DNA from: Cristatella mucedo
Taxonomy: Eukaryota > Bryozoa > Phylactolaemata > Cristatellidae
DNA: 64,000 nucleotides
Direction: 5' to 3'
NCBI GenBank assembly: GCA_009760855.2
Contig: WPIO01000182.1
Location: 134,001-198,000, forward strand
Position 1 is the first letter of the stretch; each line of letters starts with the position of its first letter. The notes under the pieces are model-generated. The model ran no database searches. It saw only the letters and a list, made by a program, of their open reading frames with translations, and was not told where the DNA came from. A program made the translations under genes and the position numbers. This document shows positions 10,821-57,544 of the stretch, piece by piece.

Positions 10821-11650
10821 ATGAATAAATTTGATTTTGTACAAGGTTCAGATGAGTGGAAAAAATAAATGTCCTTGAATATTGGAGGCTCGGAGGTTTA
10901 CTCAGCGCTTGGAAATGATCTAGTATTTGGAGATCAGATTGAAACTGATATAGAATTAATTGCAAATAGAAAACTAAAAAAATACATTGCTAATAATTCT
11001 AGTACGAGATTTCCTCTAATGTTGTTTGGTAAAGTATTTGAACCTATTGCTGCAAAGTTTTTAGAAATGAAGCTAAAAGTTAAACTTGATAATGCAAACG
11101 ATTGTTTTAGTAGTGATGGTGTATACAGATATTCTCCTGATCGAATAATAAATAACAATACTTTAGTTGAAATAAATGTTTATGGAGCAGAAATATCATT
11201 GATGATTTTATACCTAAACAATATCACGCACAGTGTTTACTTGGTTTACATGTTTTAAAACTTAGTGAATGTTTTTACTCTGAGTTTGAGATTTTTGTTG
11301 CTGGGTTGAATTGTGAAGAACCTCCGTCAGATTATGTAGCAGCTGGAAATGTAAGAATTCCTAATACTGATTTGGATATGCCAATTAGAGAACCAATTTT
11401 TATGCTATTGCTTAAAGATGAAAAGTATTTTGATTTTGAGTTTGATATTATAAGCAAATATGGCAGATTTAATAATAAAAAAGCTAATGGTTATGATATA
11501 AAGTATTATATAAGAAGATGTTTGATTCAAGTAGTTGAAGAAGACGATCCTTGTAGATTTGTTAGAATAGTTCCTATTGTTAAAGAAGTGTTAGATAGAT
11601 CGAAGATTTTAATTAGCAATTATATAGATGGGTCGAAGACATCATTGTGA
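10821..11650 (+). pseudogene. YqaJ/lambda-exonuclease-like recombination nuclease, broken
   Basis: The ATG at 10821 follows ACAAATATA. The frame shows QGSDEW, an in-frame TAA at 10866-10868, then IGGSEVYSALG, FEPIAAKFLE and SPDRIINNNTLVEI, followed after a frameshift near 11195 by IPKQYHAQCLLGLHVLKLSE. This arrangement (GSxEW, GGSxxAxxLG, E, then SPDG/LVEIK and YxxQ) is that of YqaJ-type PD-(D/E)xK exonucleases, which process DNA ends for single-strand annealing recombination. The Lys of the LVEIK motif appears as Asn in EIN. The tail after 11306 ends at TGA 11648-11650 and overlaps the start of the next gene by 23 bases. The nuclease is probably inactive in this copy. Confidence 0.75.
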
Positions 11651-12606
11651 TGATTGCGTTAGTAGAATAAATGGTTATATTCTATCAGATCTTGATGCAA
11701 ATGGCAACATAATTATTAATATGAGAGATCCTGTGAATGATGGTGATGCTGTAACAAAATCATATGCAGATGCAAACTTTATTGTAAATAGTGGCACTTC
11801 TTAAAATTTACAGAATAGACCAATTACAAATCTTGCTCCAGGAGTCAATCCAACAGATGCTGTTAATCTAAGTCAAGTATCTAATTATGTCAAAAAATCT
11901 GGAGATACAATGACTGGAGATTAAAATATGAATAGTTTTGCTATTACTTCTACATACTGGAATTCTACTAATACTACACCAACAGTTCTTCCTGATGATT
12001 TTTGTGTTACTTATGGAGGATTGAAGCGAGATGTGTTACTGAAGAATTATCCTGCTACAACAAATTTGAATATGAATAATAACTCTATAATTAATGTTGC
12101 TGAACCTGTTAATTCTTCGGATGCTGCGACAAAGTCATATGTTGACAGAACTGTTAAAAAAATAACTGAAGTCGTCGTACTTACATTTAATTCTAGAGCT
12201 ATGAATTCTATTATTAATATTTCTACTGCATACTCTTAGCAAAATAAGAATAGTCCGCCTATTATAATACTTAGTGCTATGGTAGTTGGATCGTCTAATT
12301 GTATACAATTAAAACCTAGCAGCGATACGACAATAGTATCTGGAGATATAAGAGCTATAAATACTTCTTCTAGTGGTACAGATTTTAAGTATTATGCTTA
12401 TTTTAACAGATTGCCTGTTGATTATTATTATACTGATAACCTAGGAAATATGAAGGTTAATCTTTTAATTTCTTACATAAGTACCTGAGAAGTACAAATG
12501 AACAAGTAATACAATTAATTCTTTTAATTTAGCTGCTTTACGCTTACCTTTTACTAATGGGAAGAGTTTTGCAAAATGCATTATTGATTCATGTTCTAAA
12601 CAATGA
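11628..12606 (+). pseudogene. Fibre-like repeat protein with in-frame stops
   Basis: The start is ATG 11628 in TTATATAGATGGG, inside the end of the nuclease gene. One frame runs from there to TGA 12486-12488, interrupted by TAA 11802, TAA 11922 and TAG 12237 but by no frameshift. Beyond about 12490 a protein-like frame continues, shifted, to TGA 12604-12606. Repeated segments such as DAVTKSYAD, SSDAATKSYVD, GDTMTGD and NLNMNNNSIINV are typical of trimeric tail-fibre or spike shafts of viruses and phages. I infer a particle appendage. The host receptor, if any, cannot be read from this. Its end meets the minus-strand Cys-rich gene tail to tail, with an 11-base overlap. Confidence 0.65.
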
Positions 12607-12910
12607 TGAAGGCAGAATAGCTCGGAACACCTTTTTTAAAGTGTTTCTTTACTAAGCAGTATATCTTTGTAGGTCGTTGTTTAGAATATTTATTCCTTGC
12701 ATAATAACAATCTGCGCAAATGATTATTTTGTTGTTTCTGAAAATACCACAATCGAATACTGTTTCTGTAGTATCTAAATCACACATATCGCAACGCATT
12801 TCATGCTTTAACTTTGGCCTTTGTTTAACCTTTTTGCAAACTGGATGACCTGACTCTAGGTATTCAATTTCGCTAAATGTTGTCGAACAGCTTTCACAAA
12901 ATATTTCCAT
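12596..12910 (-). CDS. Small Cys-rich (zinc-binding) protein
   Basis: This is an intact 104-residue frame starting MEIFCESCSTTF. It has paired Cys motifs: CESC near residue 5, CKK near 25, CDMC near 40, FDCG near 53 and ICADC near 65. The spacing suggests two or three zinc-binding knuckles, and the C-terminal half is basic. I do not recognise the family; a nucleic-acid-binding or adaptor role is a guess. Its ATG is only 9 bp from the ATG of the divergent integrase gene. Its stop overlaps the end of the fibre-like gene. Confidence 0.65.
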   Translation of the reverse strand: MEIFCESCSTTFSEIEYLESGHPVCKKVKQRPKLKHEMRCDMCDLDTTETVFDCGIFRNNKIIICADCYYARNKYSKQRPTKIYCLVKKHFKKGVPSYSAFIIV

Positions 12911-12919
12911 TTCTATAGA
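12911..12919. promoter_or_regulatory. Shared 9-bp divergent promoter-like motif
   Basis: The bases TTCTATAGA, followed by the A of the ATG, form the palindrome TTCTATAGAA. They are the entire gap between the start codons of the minus-strand Cys-rich gene and the plus-strand integrase. Each gene therefore reads TCTATAGA(A) immediately before its ATG. Similar TATA-type boxes abut the starts at 7383, 8326, 9206, 10821, 11628 and, on minus, 14435. I infer a viral late-type promoter or initiator giving very short leaders. No transcript start is known. Confidence 0.5.
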
Positions 12920-13795
12920 ATGTCATTTTTAACTCTAAATGAAAGGAAAAAGGAAGGGAAATTTAATCAAGAGTCTGATATAAGTCAGATATTCAAGCCA
13001 AGGCTGAAAGTAATTCCAAAAGGTTTCTTTGATACAGCTAAACCTAATGAAAGTCATCAAGCAGACATTTTGTATATGCCAAATGATTCTGGATACAAAT
13101 ATGCTTTGAGTGTTATTGATGTTGCTGGCAGATATAAAGACTCGAGGCCAATTAAAACAAAGTCTTCTAAAGAAGTAACACAAGCTATAACAGATATTTA
13201 TACAAAAGGTTTATTGAAGTGGCCAAAGAAGATAACAGTAGATCGTGGATCTGAGTTTAAAGGAGAATTTATGAAAGAAAGGAAAAGACATGAAACACAA
13301 GTTATAGAAGCTAAAAGTAAAAGGAGTGTTGCACTTGTTGAAAGAATGAATAGAACTGTAGCAGAACGAGCATTTATTGCGCAATATGAAAAATAATTAG
13401 AAAACATTAATAATGGAGATTTCACTAGAAATAAAGAATGGATTTATAATTTACCAAAGATTATTGATTATCTAAATAATAGCGTTACGAGATCTATTGG
13501 TGAAGAACCTGTAAAGGCGATAAAAAAAAGAATCTGTAAAATTAAATATACCAAAATATCATAGAAAAGTTGAACAAGAAAAATTATTATAACTTGGAAC
13601 AACTGTTAGATATTTACTAGAACCTGGTGAAGGAGAGGATGAAAAAAAAGAAGAGCTACAGATCCGATATGGAGTTTGACTAAACATGCTATTGCTAGAA
13701 TAATGTTATTGAAAAAACAACCGGTTAGATATTTCGTAAATGATGTTAAAAAGAGTTTTCTTATAGAGGAATTGCAAGTGATTAAACAGGACTAA
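12920..13795 (+). pseudogene. Polinton-type RVE integrase, broken
   Basis: The gene starts at ATG 12920. The retroviral-type integrase core is visible with its acidic triad: Asp in HQADILYM, Asp in ITVDRGSEFKGEF, and Glu in VALVERMNRTVAERAF. An in-frame TAA at 13394-13396 interrupts it, and the frame continues with a conserved helical segment (IIDYLNNSVTRSIGEEP). The frame then shifts in an A run near 13515-13527. The C-terminal part has a second TAA at 13590-13592, followed by a chromo-like barrel region (VRYLLEPGE, then DPIWSL), and ends at TAA 13793-13795. Family integrases insert the element with short target duplications. The N-terminal zinc-binding domain found in retroviral integrases is not obvious. 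Confidence 0.88.
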
Positions 13796-14435
13796 TTTCT
13801 GTTTGTGAACGTCTTTCTATAAGATTGTCAAACTCTTCTTGTGTAACTACTTCATCAGATAAAGTATCTGTTATTTTTTGAATAAACTGTGTGTTAGAAT
13901 CAAGAGTAAATCTTTTTCTTTTATCTATTTCAACTAAAACACCGACAACTGCCATTAGCATAGCTGTTAGTGCTGAGAAAGCTGAGACTGCATTAGTTAT
14001 TTCAGGATGTGCGCGAACGTGTGTTGTAGAAACTGTAACTGCTAGAGCTACTAGAATATTTACAATTTTAATTATATATCTTGCTCTTGTTAACTTAGTT
14101 AGACATGATCTAACTTTAACGCTATATGCAACTGTTTCATCATATCTTTGAAGAGCAAATTTTTTTCTTAGATCTGCCGTTTTCCTATAATTATTTAAGT
14201 TTTTTCAAACCCATCCTGGATATAAATCTTCATACTCATCAATATAATCAACAAAAACTTCACTCATCACACACGAGTCTCTGCAAAGATAATAAATTAA
14301 TTCTTCTAATTGGTCAGTACTCTTTGGATGTCTAGGTTTCAACCCACCAGATTTTTCAGCTGCCGCAATTTTTAATCTTCTGATATAATCTTGATATTTT
14401 TCTCCAATTTGCCTATTATATTTTTCATCACTCAT
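13782..14435 (-). pseudogene. Two-helix membrane protein, TGA-interrupted
   Basis: On minus the ATG at 14435 (MSDEKYNRQIGEKYQDY) follows TATATATAGAA. The frame reaches TGA at 14205-14207 and then continues in the same frame, with no new ATG for about 90 codons, to TAA 13782-13784. The second part has two hydrophobic stretches, around IIKIVNILVALAVTV and ALTAMLMAVVGVLVEI. A conserved-looking FTLDSNTQFIQKITDTL segment and a helical tail follow. I read it as one gene of about 215 codons with a nonsense TGA. It could instead be two adjacent genes. It would be a membrane or virion-membrane protein of unknown role. It meets the integrase tail to tail, overlapping by 14 bases. Confidence 0.6.
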
Positions 14436-14530
14436 TTCTATATATAAATAAAAATATGTTTAAATTAAAAATTTTTACTATAATATATAAATATTTTGAA
14501 AACAGATATTCTAATCTTAAAAGACTTTAA

Positions 14531-14751
14531 CGAGTTCGAGTGATAACGAGAACGAGTGTGATGATGTGTTTTTACCACTATACGACGTTTTTATTTTTGA
14601 AACGGGCGCTTTTTTCATTTTACAACGTTCTTAGTTTTGAAACGAGTTCGAGTGTTAACGAGAACGAGTTGAAAAATTAAAAATGTTGTAAAAGGGAAAA
14701 AGATGCGAGTTGATAAAATAAAAATGTCGTATAGGGTAAAAACACATCATC
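14531..14751. repeat. Right-end palindrome and direct repeats of the element
   Basis: Two arms of about 95 bp, 14560-14654 and 14657-14751, are imperfect inverted copies. GATGATGTGTTTTTACC at the left arm start is mirrored by GGTAAAAACACATCATC at the right arm end. CTATACGACGTTTTTATTTT is mirrored with one or two changes, and ATTTTACAACGTT is mirrored likewise. In addition CGAGTTCGAGTG(A/T)TAACGAGAACGAG occurs twice in direct orientation, at 14531 and 14643. The AT-rich bases 14436-14530 hold no gene. This is where a Polinton terminal inverted repeat is expected, so it looks like a head-to-head terminal repeat junction. Confidence 0.7.
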
Positions 14752-14755
14752 AAGA

Positions 14756-16250
14756 AGTGTTCTTTGAATATGTGCAAAGCATTGACGAGAGGGCCGTCTC
14801 AATCTCGCATCCAAACTGGAACGGAAAAGTCGGTACCGTTCGCATGACGTCTCCGCTGGTATGACGAATTCTTCGAATACTTTCGTTGAGGCCTCAACTG
14901 CTGATGAGAAGACAGTCTGTCGCTTTTGCTATATCTGCGTAACAAGCACCGAGTGCATCTGATAAGCTCCTGGGAAATGTTAATTTGTATGTATCCTTCT
15001 TGGAGTACCTCGCTTATATATCAACTAGCAGGTATTTCCACATTATCGAGCACAATATGAGTGGAAAGAAGAAACTTCTTTGGCTAACTCGTTAACCTTA
15101 GGATGTTTTGAAATCTTCGACTTTGGAAGCATCGTAAGTGCTTAACAGAGCGGTCCGGAGGTCCTGACATTGGAATCGAAGCAAGCGCTTGTGCACTTGA
15201 AGTTATGCTTTCCAGGTGAGTATCTGAAGGATATTCTACAGTAAAGGAACAGAAATTTTTAAACGAGTTCCATCTAGATTTTGATGCAGCGAAAAATAAA
15301 TATACTCTGTAATGTACATAACGCTACATGTAACCAAAAAGGATTTTGCTGTTACTCAAAAAGATTGCTGCATCCCAATCAACAAGATTGAGACTGTAAC
15401 AGATGCAAGGCGAATATCTTTAGAAGTCGTGCTTGAAAACTGGAATATTTTCCCTTCATGTTACTGCGATTATTATAAGCTTGGTCTCTGCAATCCGTTC
15501 GATTTAATCTTAACTCTAAGAGTGACTCAAAAAGTCTGTTTCTACGTTTCCCGGCAACGTTCATAAATCCTACAAAGCGCTATTTTTAATAGCTGTCTTC
15601 CTTTGAAGCTCCTAGAAAACGAAGGATCGTGTAAAGTTTCGCACGGTGGCTCATATTTGGCCTGCAATCCAGTATAATAGTCTAGTATTTAGCATCTTTA
15701 GCACCATATGTGGTCGAAAACAAAGTGCAGTAAAAAATGAGACTAATGAATTCATTTTGAATTTGACGGCCCCAGGTAACTGGCTGCTGCTTTTGCATTC
15801 TGAATTTGCAGTCAACGTTCGGCCATCATGCGGTCAAACTGAAAGTAATCGAACTTCGACGAGAAAATTTCCGTTTCCATGGACGCAGAGCCTATTAGAA
15901 TTCCCACAAAAGGTCATCTTCCTCTCTGCTGAAAGCAATACGATTGCTACGATGCGCTACCATTGGCGATTTGACAAGCCCCGTCTTATTCCACTAAAGC
16001 TTGAGCGTCTGGAGCCGATTTCAAGGCTTGAAGACTTTTAACACGTTAACGCTCGAGCTCCTTCCAGTCCATCCATCGAGCCCCGCCCCCGAGGTCCCTC
16101 TACTTCTCACGCTTCTCCAAGTTCTTACTGATGTATTGCCAACTTGCGTTACGATTTAAAATTCTTTCTATGGGAATTTTTCTAAACCCCAACTTTGGGC
16201 CCCATAGATATGCGAGCACCCCACTGCAGCCGCCGAGATTGAAGGGCTCA
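14756..16250. other. Intergenic host DNA, no gene recognised
   Basis: Base composition returns toward that of the rest of the window. The longest frame (15646-16041, plus, 131 codons) has no motif I know, and overlapping frames exist on the other strand. I see no repeat family here. Confidence 0.45.
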
Positions 16251-16254
16251 CTCG

Positions 16255-17290
16255 ACGGCACTTGTATGTATCTCCGTCTGTAGCTCCACAAAGTCATTAA
16301 GACCATGTGGGTGTTACTCAGGAGAGTTTTGCATAGCGCACTCACAGCCTAAGAGGCTTTCGGTACGCACTCGGCAGCCAACAGACTTCGTCTCACGCAA
16401 CACAGAGAAAGTGGGAAGCATAGCAGAGTCAGGAGAGCAGTTGAGGTAGTGAGTAGCATGGAAGTAGCAGCTCACAGACCGCTGAAAAGGATGTGCAATA
16501 GTCGGCAGTAAGAGAGTAGTTGTCGTTTCGTAAGAATTGTGGAAGCGAGTTTAACAGTCTAGGACCTGCAGAGCTAAAGCTTCTGTCGCTTAGGGTGTCC
16601 TATGAGCAGCAGTTTGGTTTTATCATCATTTAATTTCAGGAAGTTTTCCGACTTCCAGGATCGAATATCGGCAAGGCAAGCATTCAGTTTCTCAGTTGCC
16701 GAAGCAGATTCCGACGGTTTGAATGACAAATACAACTGAGTATCGTCAGCATAGAAGTGATATCCTATTCTATGTGCTTCAACCACTTTTCCCAGAGGTT
16801 CTGTATAAATGGAGAACAGCAAGGGACCGAGTACAGACCCTTGAGGGACTCCACAGGTGACCCTTCTCGTGTGTGAGACCTGACCCCCACATGACACGGA
16901 TTGAACACGATCAGACAAGTATGATTTAAATCACGCAAGTGCTTCGTCTGCCAGACCGATCGTTGTTCTCAATCATTCAAGCAGAACTTCGTGATCAATG
17001 GTGTCGAAGGCAGCAGACAGATCTAGCAGAGCTAGGGCAGTGACATTCCCGTCGTCGTTGCCACGTAGAATGTCATTGTTAACACGGAGGAGAGCAGTTT
17101 CAGTGGAGTGCTGCCTCTCGAACCCTGATTGAAATGTTCTGACATTCTATTATTTTCAATATGTTCAACCAGCTGCGTAGCAACAATTTTTTCAAGAATC
17201 TTTGATAAGAACGGAAGAAGGGAAACTGGGCGATCATTTGCTAGGACCTCTGCTTCTAATCCAGGCATTAAGAATAGGTCTAACGATTGC
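16255..17290 (-). mobile_element. CR1/L2-like LINE fragment, family A (RT to 3' end)
   Basis: Reading on minus, there are reverse-transcriptase segments RPVSLLPFLSKILEKIVATQ, then [13 protein letters not shown] and [12 protein letters not shown] with the YADD catalytic motif, then [19 protein letters not shown] non-coding tail shared with the copy at 25930-27090 follows. The 5' endonuclease part is absent, as in 5'-truncated insertions. The frame changes between the first and second RT segments, so the copy is dead. Confidence 0.85.
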
Positions 17291-17384
17291 CGATTTGAAG
17301 GACTCGCCGACCTGACGTCAACACTAGCTGATGCATTGAGGGCCGGCGTGAGCTTACCGATTTATTAGCGACAATGACGTGAGT

Positions 17385-17556
17385 AGCCACAGCCGGGATG
17401 GCACACTAGGTAAGACAGACGCTTTTCACGAACCCCCGACCTCGTGACCGAGGTCGTGGGTTCGAATTCTGCGTGGGTGATCCGTTATCGCTGCTGCAAG
17501 CGGTGGTAATAGCCGCAACGGCTCTTCTGTCGCTATACAAAAGAGGCTGTTAAATC
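17385..17556 (+). repeat. tRNA-derived SINE, family B
   Basis: The head is GGGATGGCACACTAGGTAAG. A box B-like GTGGGTTCGAATTC follows, and then a body with CTGCAAGCGGTGGTAATAGC. The tail is AAAAGAGGCTGTTAAATCAG. The same order recurs at 22195, 29376, 44145, 49495, 50635 and 50937 on either strand, which defines a family distinct from SINE A. Confidence 0.75.
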
Positions 17557-18650
17557 AGATAGTATCAGTGCTAGCGTCAGTGTGGTCTCGACTGACTTGA
17601 CCCGGATCGTCGTACGTGACTAATAAGTCTCAGTTCGTGGAAGCGGTCGGCCCTACAATTGCTAACCTGATTGATCGCAGTATGCTGAATTCGGTCACAC
17701 TCAGTGACATTTCTCTAAGCGCCTCAATAACAAGACCAAGTCCTTGTGGAGTCCCAGTGGAGTGATCCCCCCACACCGATCTGCGAGGTTGGGAGGCGTT
17801 CGCTTAGCGAGCTTAGCTATTGGTCATTTATCTTAACAGCTGACCCTCTGACCCTGGCGGCCGCTTGGTGATCGCTCGGTGACCGTCTATTTGTAAGCAG
17901 CTAGTGCGAGCCCTTAACCTGACTGACGAGGACCCAGCTTAGTTCCGTCCAGGTTGGCAGGTTAGTGCCGGACGGCGATCAGCATAGAATTCGCTGCACT
18001 GGCGGCATCTTTTCCGCCTTGCTAATATCCAGCACTGCCGCAGTCGGGCTCGCCTCGCCTCGGCGGTGCTGGCTTTGTCGCTACTCGCTGCTTACGTAAA
18101 TGCGCCGCCGAACCTCGCCGCTTTCGCTGCGCACCACGATGAAAGCGCGTTGCGCTAGGTGTTTCGGCGATGAGTGCCCGGCCTCCAGTCAACTCTGCGA
18201 AGTGGGATAGCGGGTCGCCGCTAGGTTTGCTTACCGGCTACCTCATACTGGCTCATGGCGGCAACAGGTGGGCTGCAATGTAATGATGTACAGCGAAATT
18301 GTGTGTGCATCGTGCCGGCTTAGAGTTGCTCCGACGAGTTTTTAGTCTCAGCCTGCTCCGCGCGTCGCTAAGCGCTGCACACGGTGGCTGCCGCCTGTGG
18401 CTGGTCCAGCCCCCTGTTCTAGAGGGCGCCGATATAACGCGATATCGTGTCCTCGAGGTACGCTCAGGTCCAATAGCGGGGCTGCATGGAAGCTGCTCAT
18501 ATTTAAGTAACGTTGAACGCTGTCACAGCAAGCAGGGCCGGTGTAAATGCCTCCACGAATGGTTCTGGCTAGCTTCTGGCAACATGCACCTCGTGATCGC
18601 AGGTGTGTTCTCCAGGCTTCCGTGGCATTCCGTCTCCAGGCTTCCGTCCT

Positions 18651-18697
18651 CATAGAACAGTGCTCTATGATCGTGCCCCATAGAACAGTGTTCTATG
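18651..18697. repeat. Two tandem 19-bp palindromes
   Basis: CATAGAACAGTGCTCTATG (18651-18669) and CATAGAACAGTGTTCTATG (18679-18697) are near-perfect hairpins, each followed by ATC, separated by 9 bases. They could be a duplicated binding site or a small repeat remnant. Confidence 0.6.
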
Positions 18698-18856
18698 ATC
18701 AGGCCACGCTCGCGGCTCGTCGTCTGCAGAGTGGCTTTGCTGCAGGCTGCTCGGTCAGCACGAAGATTGCTTATCACGGTAGGGTACATTCACCTAGCAG
18801 TCCAACAGCACGTTTCAACATGGTCGGCACATAAAGCAGATTCGAGGAAGATTATA

Positions 18857-18925
18857 ACAATAATAATAATAAATTTGATATAGCACTTTCGGAGATCTCA
18901 ATCTCTTTCTAGACATTTCACATTT
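18857..18925 (-). repeat. LINE-B 3' tail fragment
   Basis: TAATAATAATAA is followed by a diverged ATAGCACTTTCGGAGATCTC-AATCTCTTTCTAG segment, the reverse complement of the LINE-B 3' end with its (ATT)n tail. Confidence 0.6.
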
Positions 18926-19930
18926 TCTTGACCGCTTGTACGTGACTAGATGAGAGAAATGACGCTCTTGCCGTCTTGAGTCTGGCTGCCTATCTGTGCT
19001 CAGGCATTGCTGAAAAGAAAAGTTGCTCATGATCTTGTAGGGGCCGCCGGCATGCCCAACATCCGGGCCAGATCGGAGGCTCCCAATTGAATGCCAGGGT
19101 CAGCGAGCCAATCAGAGTGCTTCAGGCTGAGCTCAGCTGCTGAGTTCGGCCGACTTAGAGAAGCAGAATCAACAGCTGCCCTGCTCCCAAAGATGTTCTT
19201 TTTCTTGGGTCGGCATTAGTGCTGGCATAGCTCTCGAGACTGCCAAGAGTGCCCCAAGTCGGAGCTCCCGTCGCCCCCTCCAGTGCTTGCCCGCAGGTCT
19301 TCACCCGTGTCCGTCTGCGAGTCGGGAGTCGGCTGCCCAAGCTGCTCGGCTGGTGCAGAGTGCTGAGAGCGCCCTTCAAGCACGGTTGGCTGATTAGCAG
19401 GCGCCCACTGCTTCTCGAGTGCCAAGGGCGCACCAGTAGACGTGCTCCTATCAGCGCTTTCCGGTATGGGAGTCGGTGCCGCATGATGTGCCGAATGAGA
19501 TTCGGTGCTTTCTAGAAGGCAGGCTCTGTGCTAGCTGGAGGACTGCCTGACACCAGGGTGGCAGCAGGCACTGGGTGTGTGAAGGGGGTCTGGGAATCGT
19601 GACTGGTGAGCTCTATTTTGGTCCAGGCTGCCAGAGAAAGCAAGTTGAAAGGCTGCGCCGCCGGGCTTTGTGCGTGTGCACGAGCCTACACTTCGCACCA
19701 GAGTGCATACACCGTTCTACCTTGCAACCTACCGCTGAACAGAGCATGTAGCTGTGCCTAGTATTTCAGATGAGTTGGAAAGATCTATTCCTATAAGTCT
19801 TTCTGCCGTCTACCTCAATGTTCTGCTCTTTCGTTCAATAATTTTTCAAGACGTCTGTCTTTTGGCACAGTGTGTCTGCTTTTGTGGTCGGCCAATCAGC
19901 CTCGCATTTCGTTATTTTGGCAGCTTTCCA

Positions 19931-57541
<37,611 letters not shown>

Positions 57542-57544
57542 CTG

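Larger units (their letters stand above)
3845..14755 (+). mobile_element. Polinton/Maverick-like (adintovirus-like) DNA element, decayed
   Basis: This is an AT-rich block of about 10.9 kb whose composition and gene density are unlike the flanks. It encodes a protein-primed type-B DNA polymerase, capsid-type proteins, an RVE-family integrase and accessory genes, the set that defines Polinton/Maverick elements and related viruses of animals. Nine recognisable genes are on plus or overlap tightly; two genes are on minus near the right end. At least six frameshifts and eleven in-frame stops show that this copy is inactive. The left terminal inverted repeat is not visible, while the right end carries a large palindrome (14560-14751). 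I did not find an FtsK-type packaging ATPase or an adenain-type protease, both usual in Polintons. They may be lost, beyond the truncated left end, or replaced. Confidence 0.88.
17560..19930. other. Upstream region of the urocanase gene
   Basis: No coding exon is recognised. About 17985-18270 is rich in CpG (many CGCC/GCCG steps) and could hold the promoter of the downstream gene, though I see no clear TATA box or 5' non-coding exon. It also contains a pair of palindromes (18651-18697) and a minus-strand LINE-B tail (18857-18925). Confidence 0.35.

Noticed and set aside
7383-13592. A full ciliate-type code (TAA/TAG = Gln) for the element
   Set aside because: It would remove most internal stops, but it would also fuse the polymerase and capsid-type genes into following spacers and genes past TAAs that look like natural ends (7367, 9181, 10806). 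Real frameshifts show decay anyway. Kept only as a finding to test.
13891-14151. Plus-strand hydrophobic open frame
   Set aside because: It is the antisense shadow of the minus-strand membrane protein, which has the better codon pattern and motifs.
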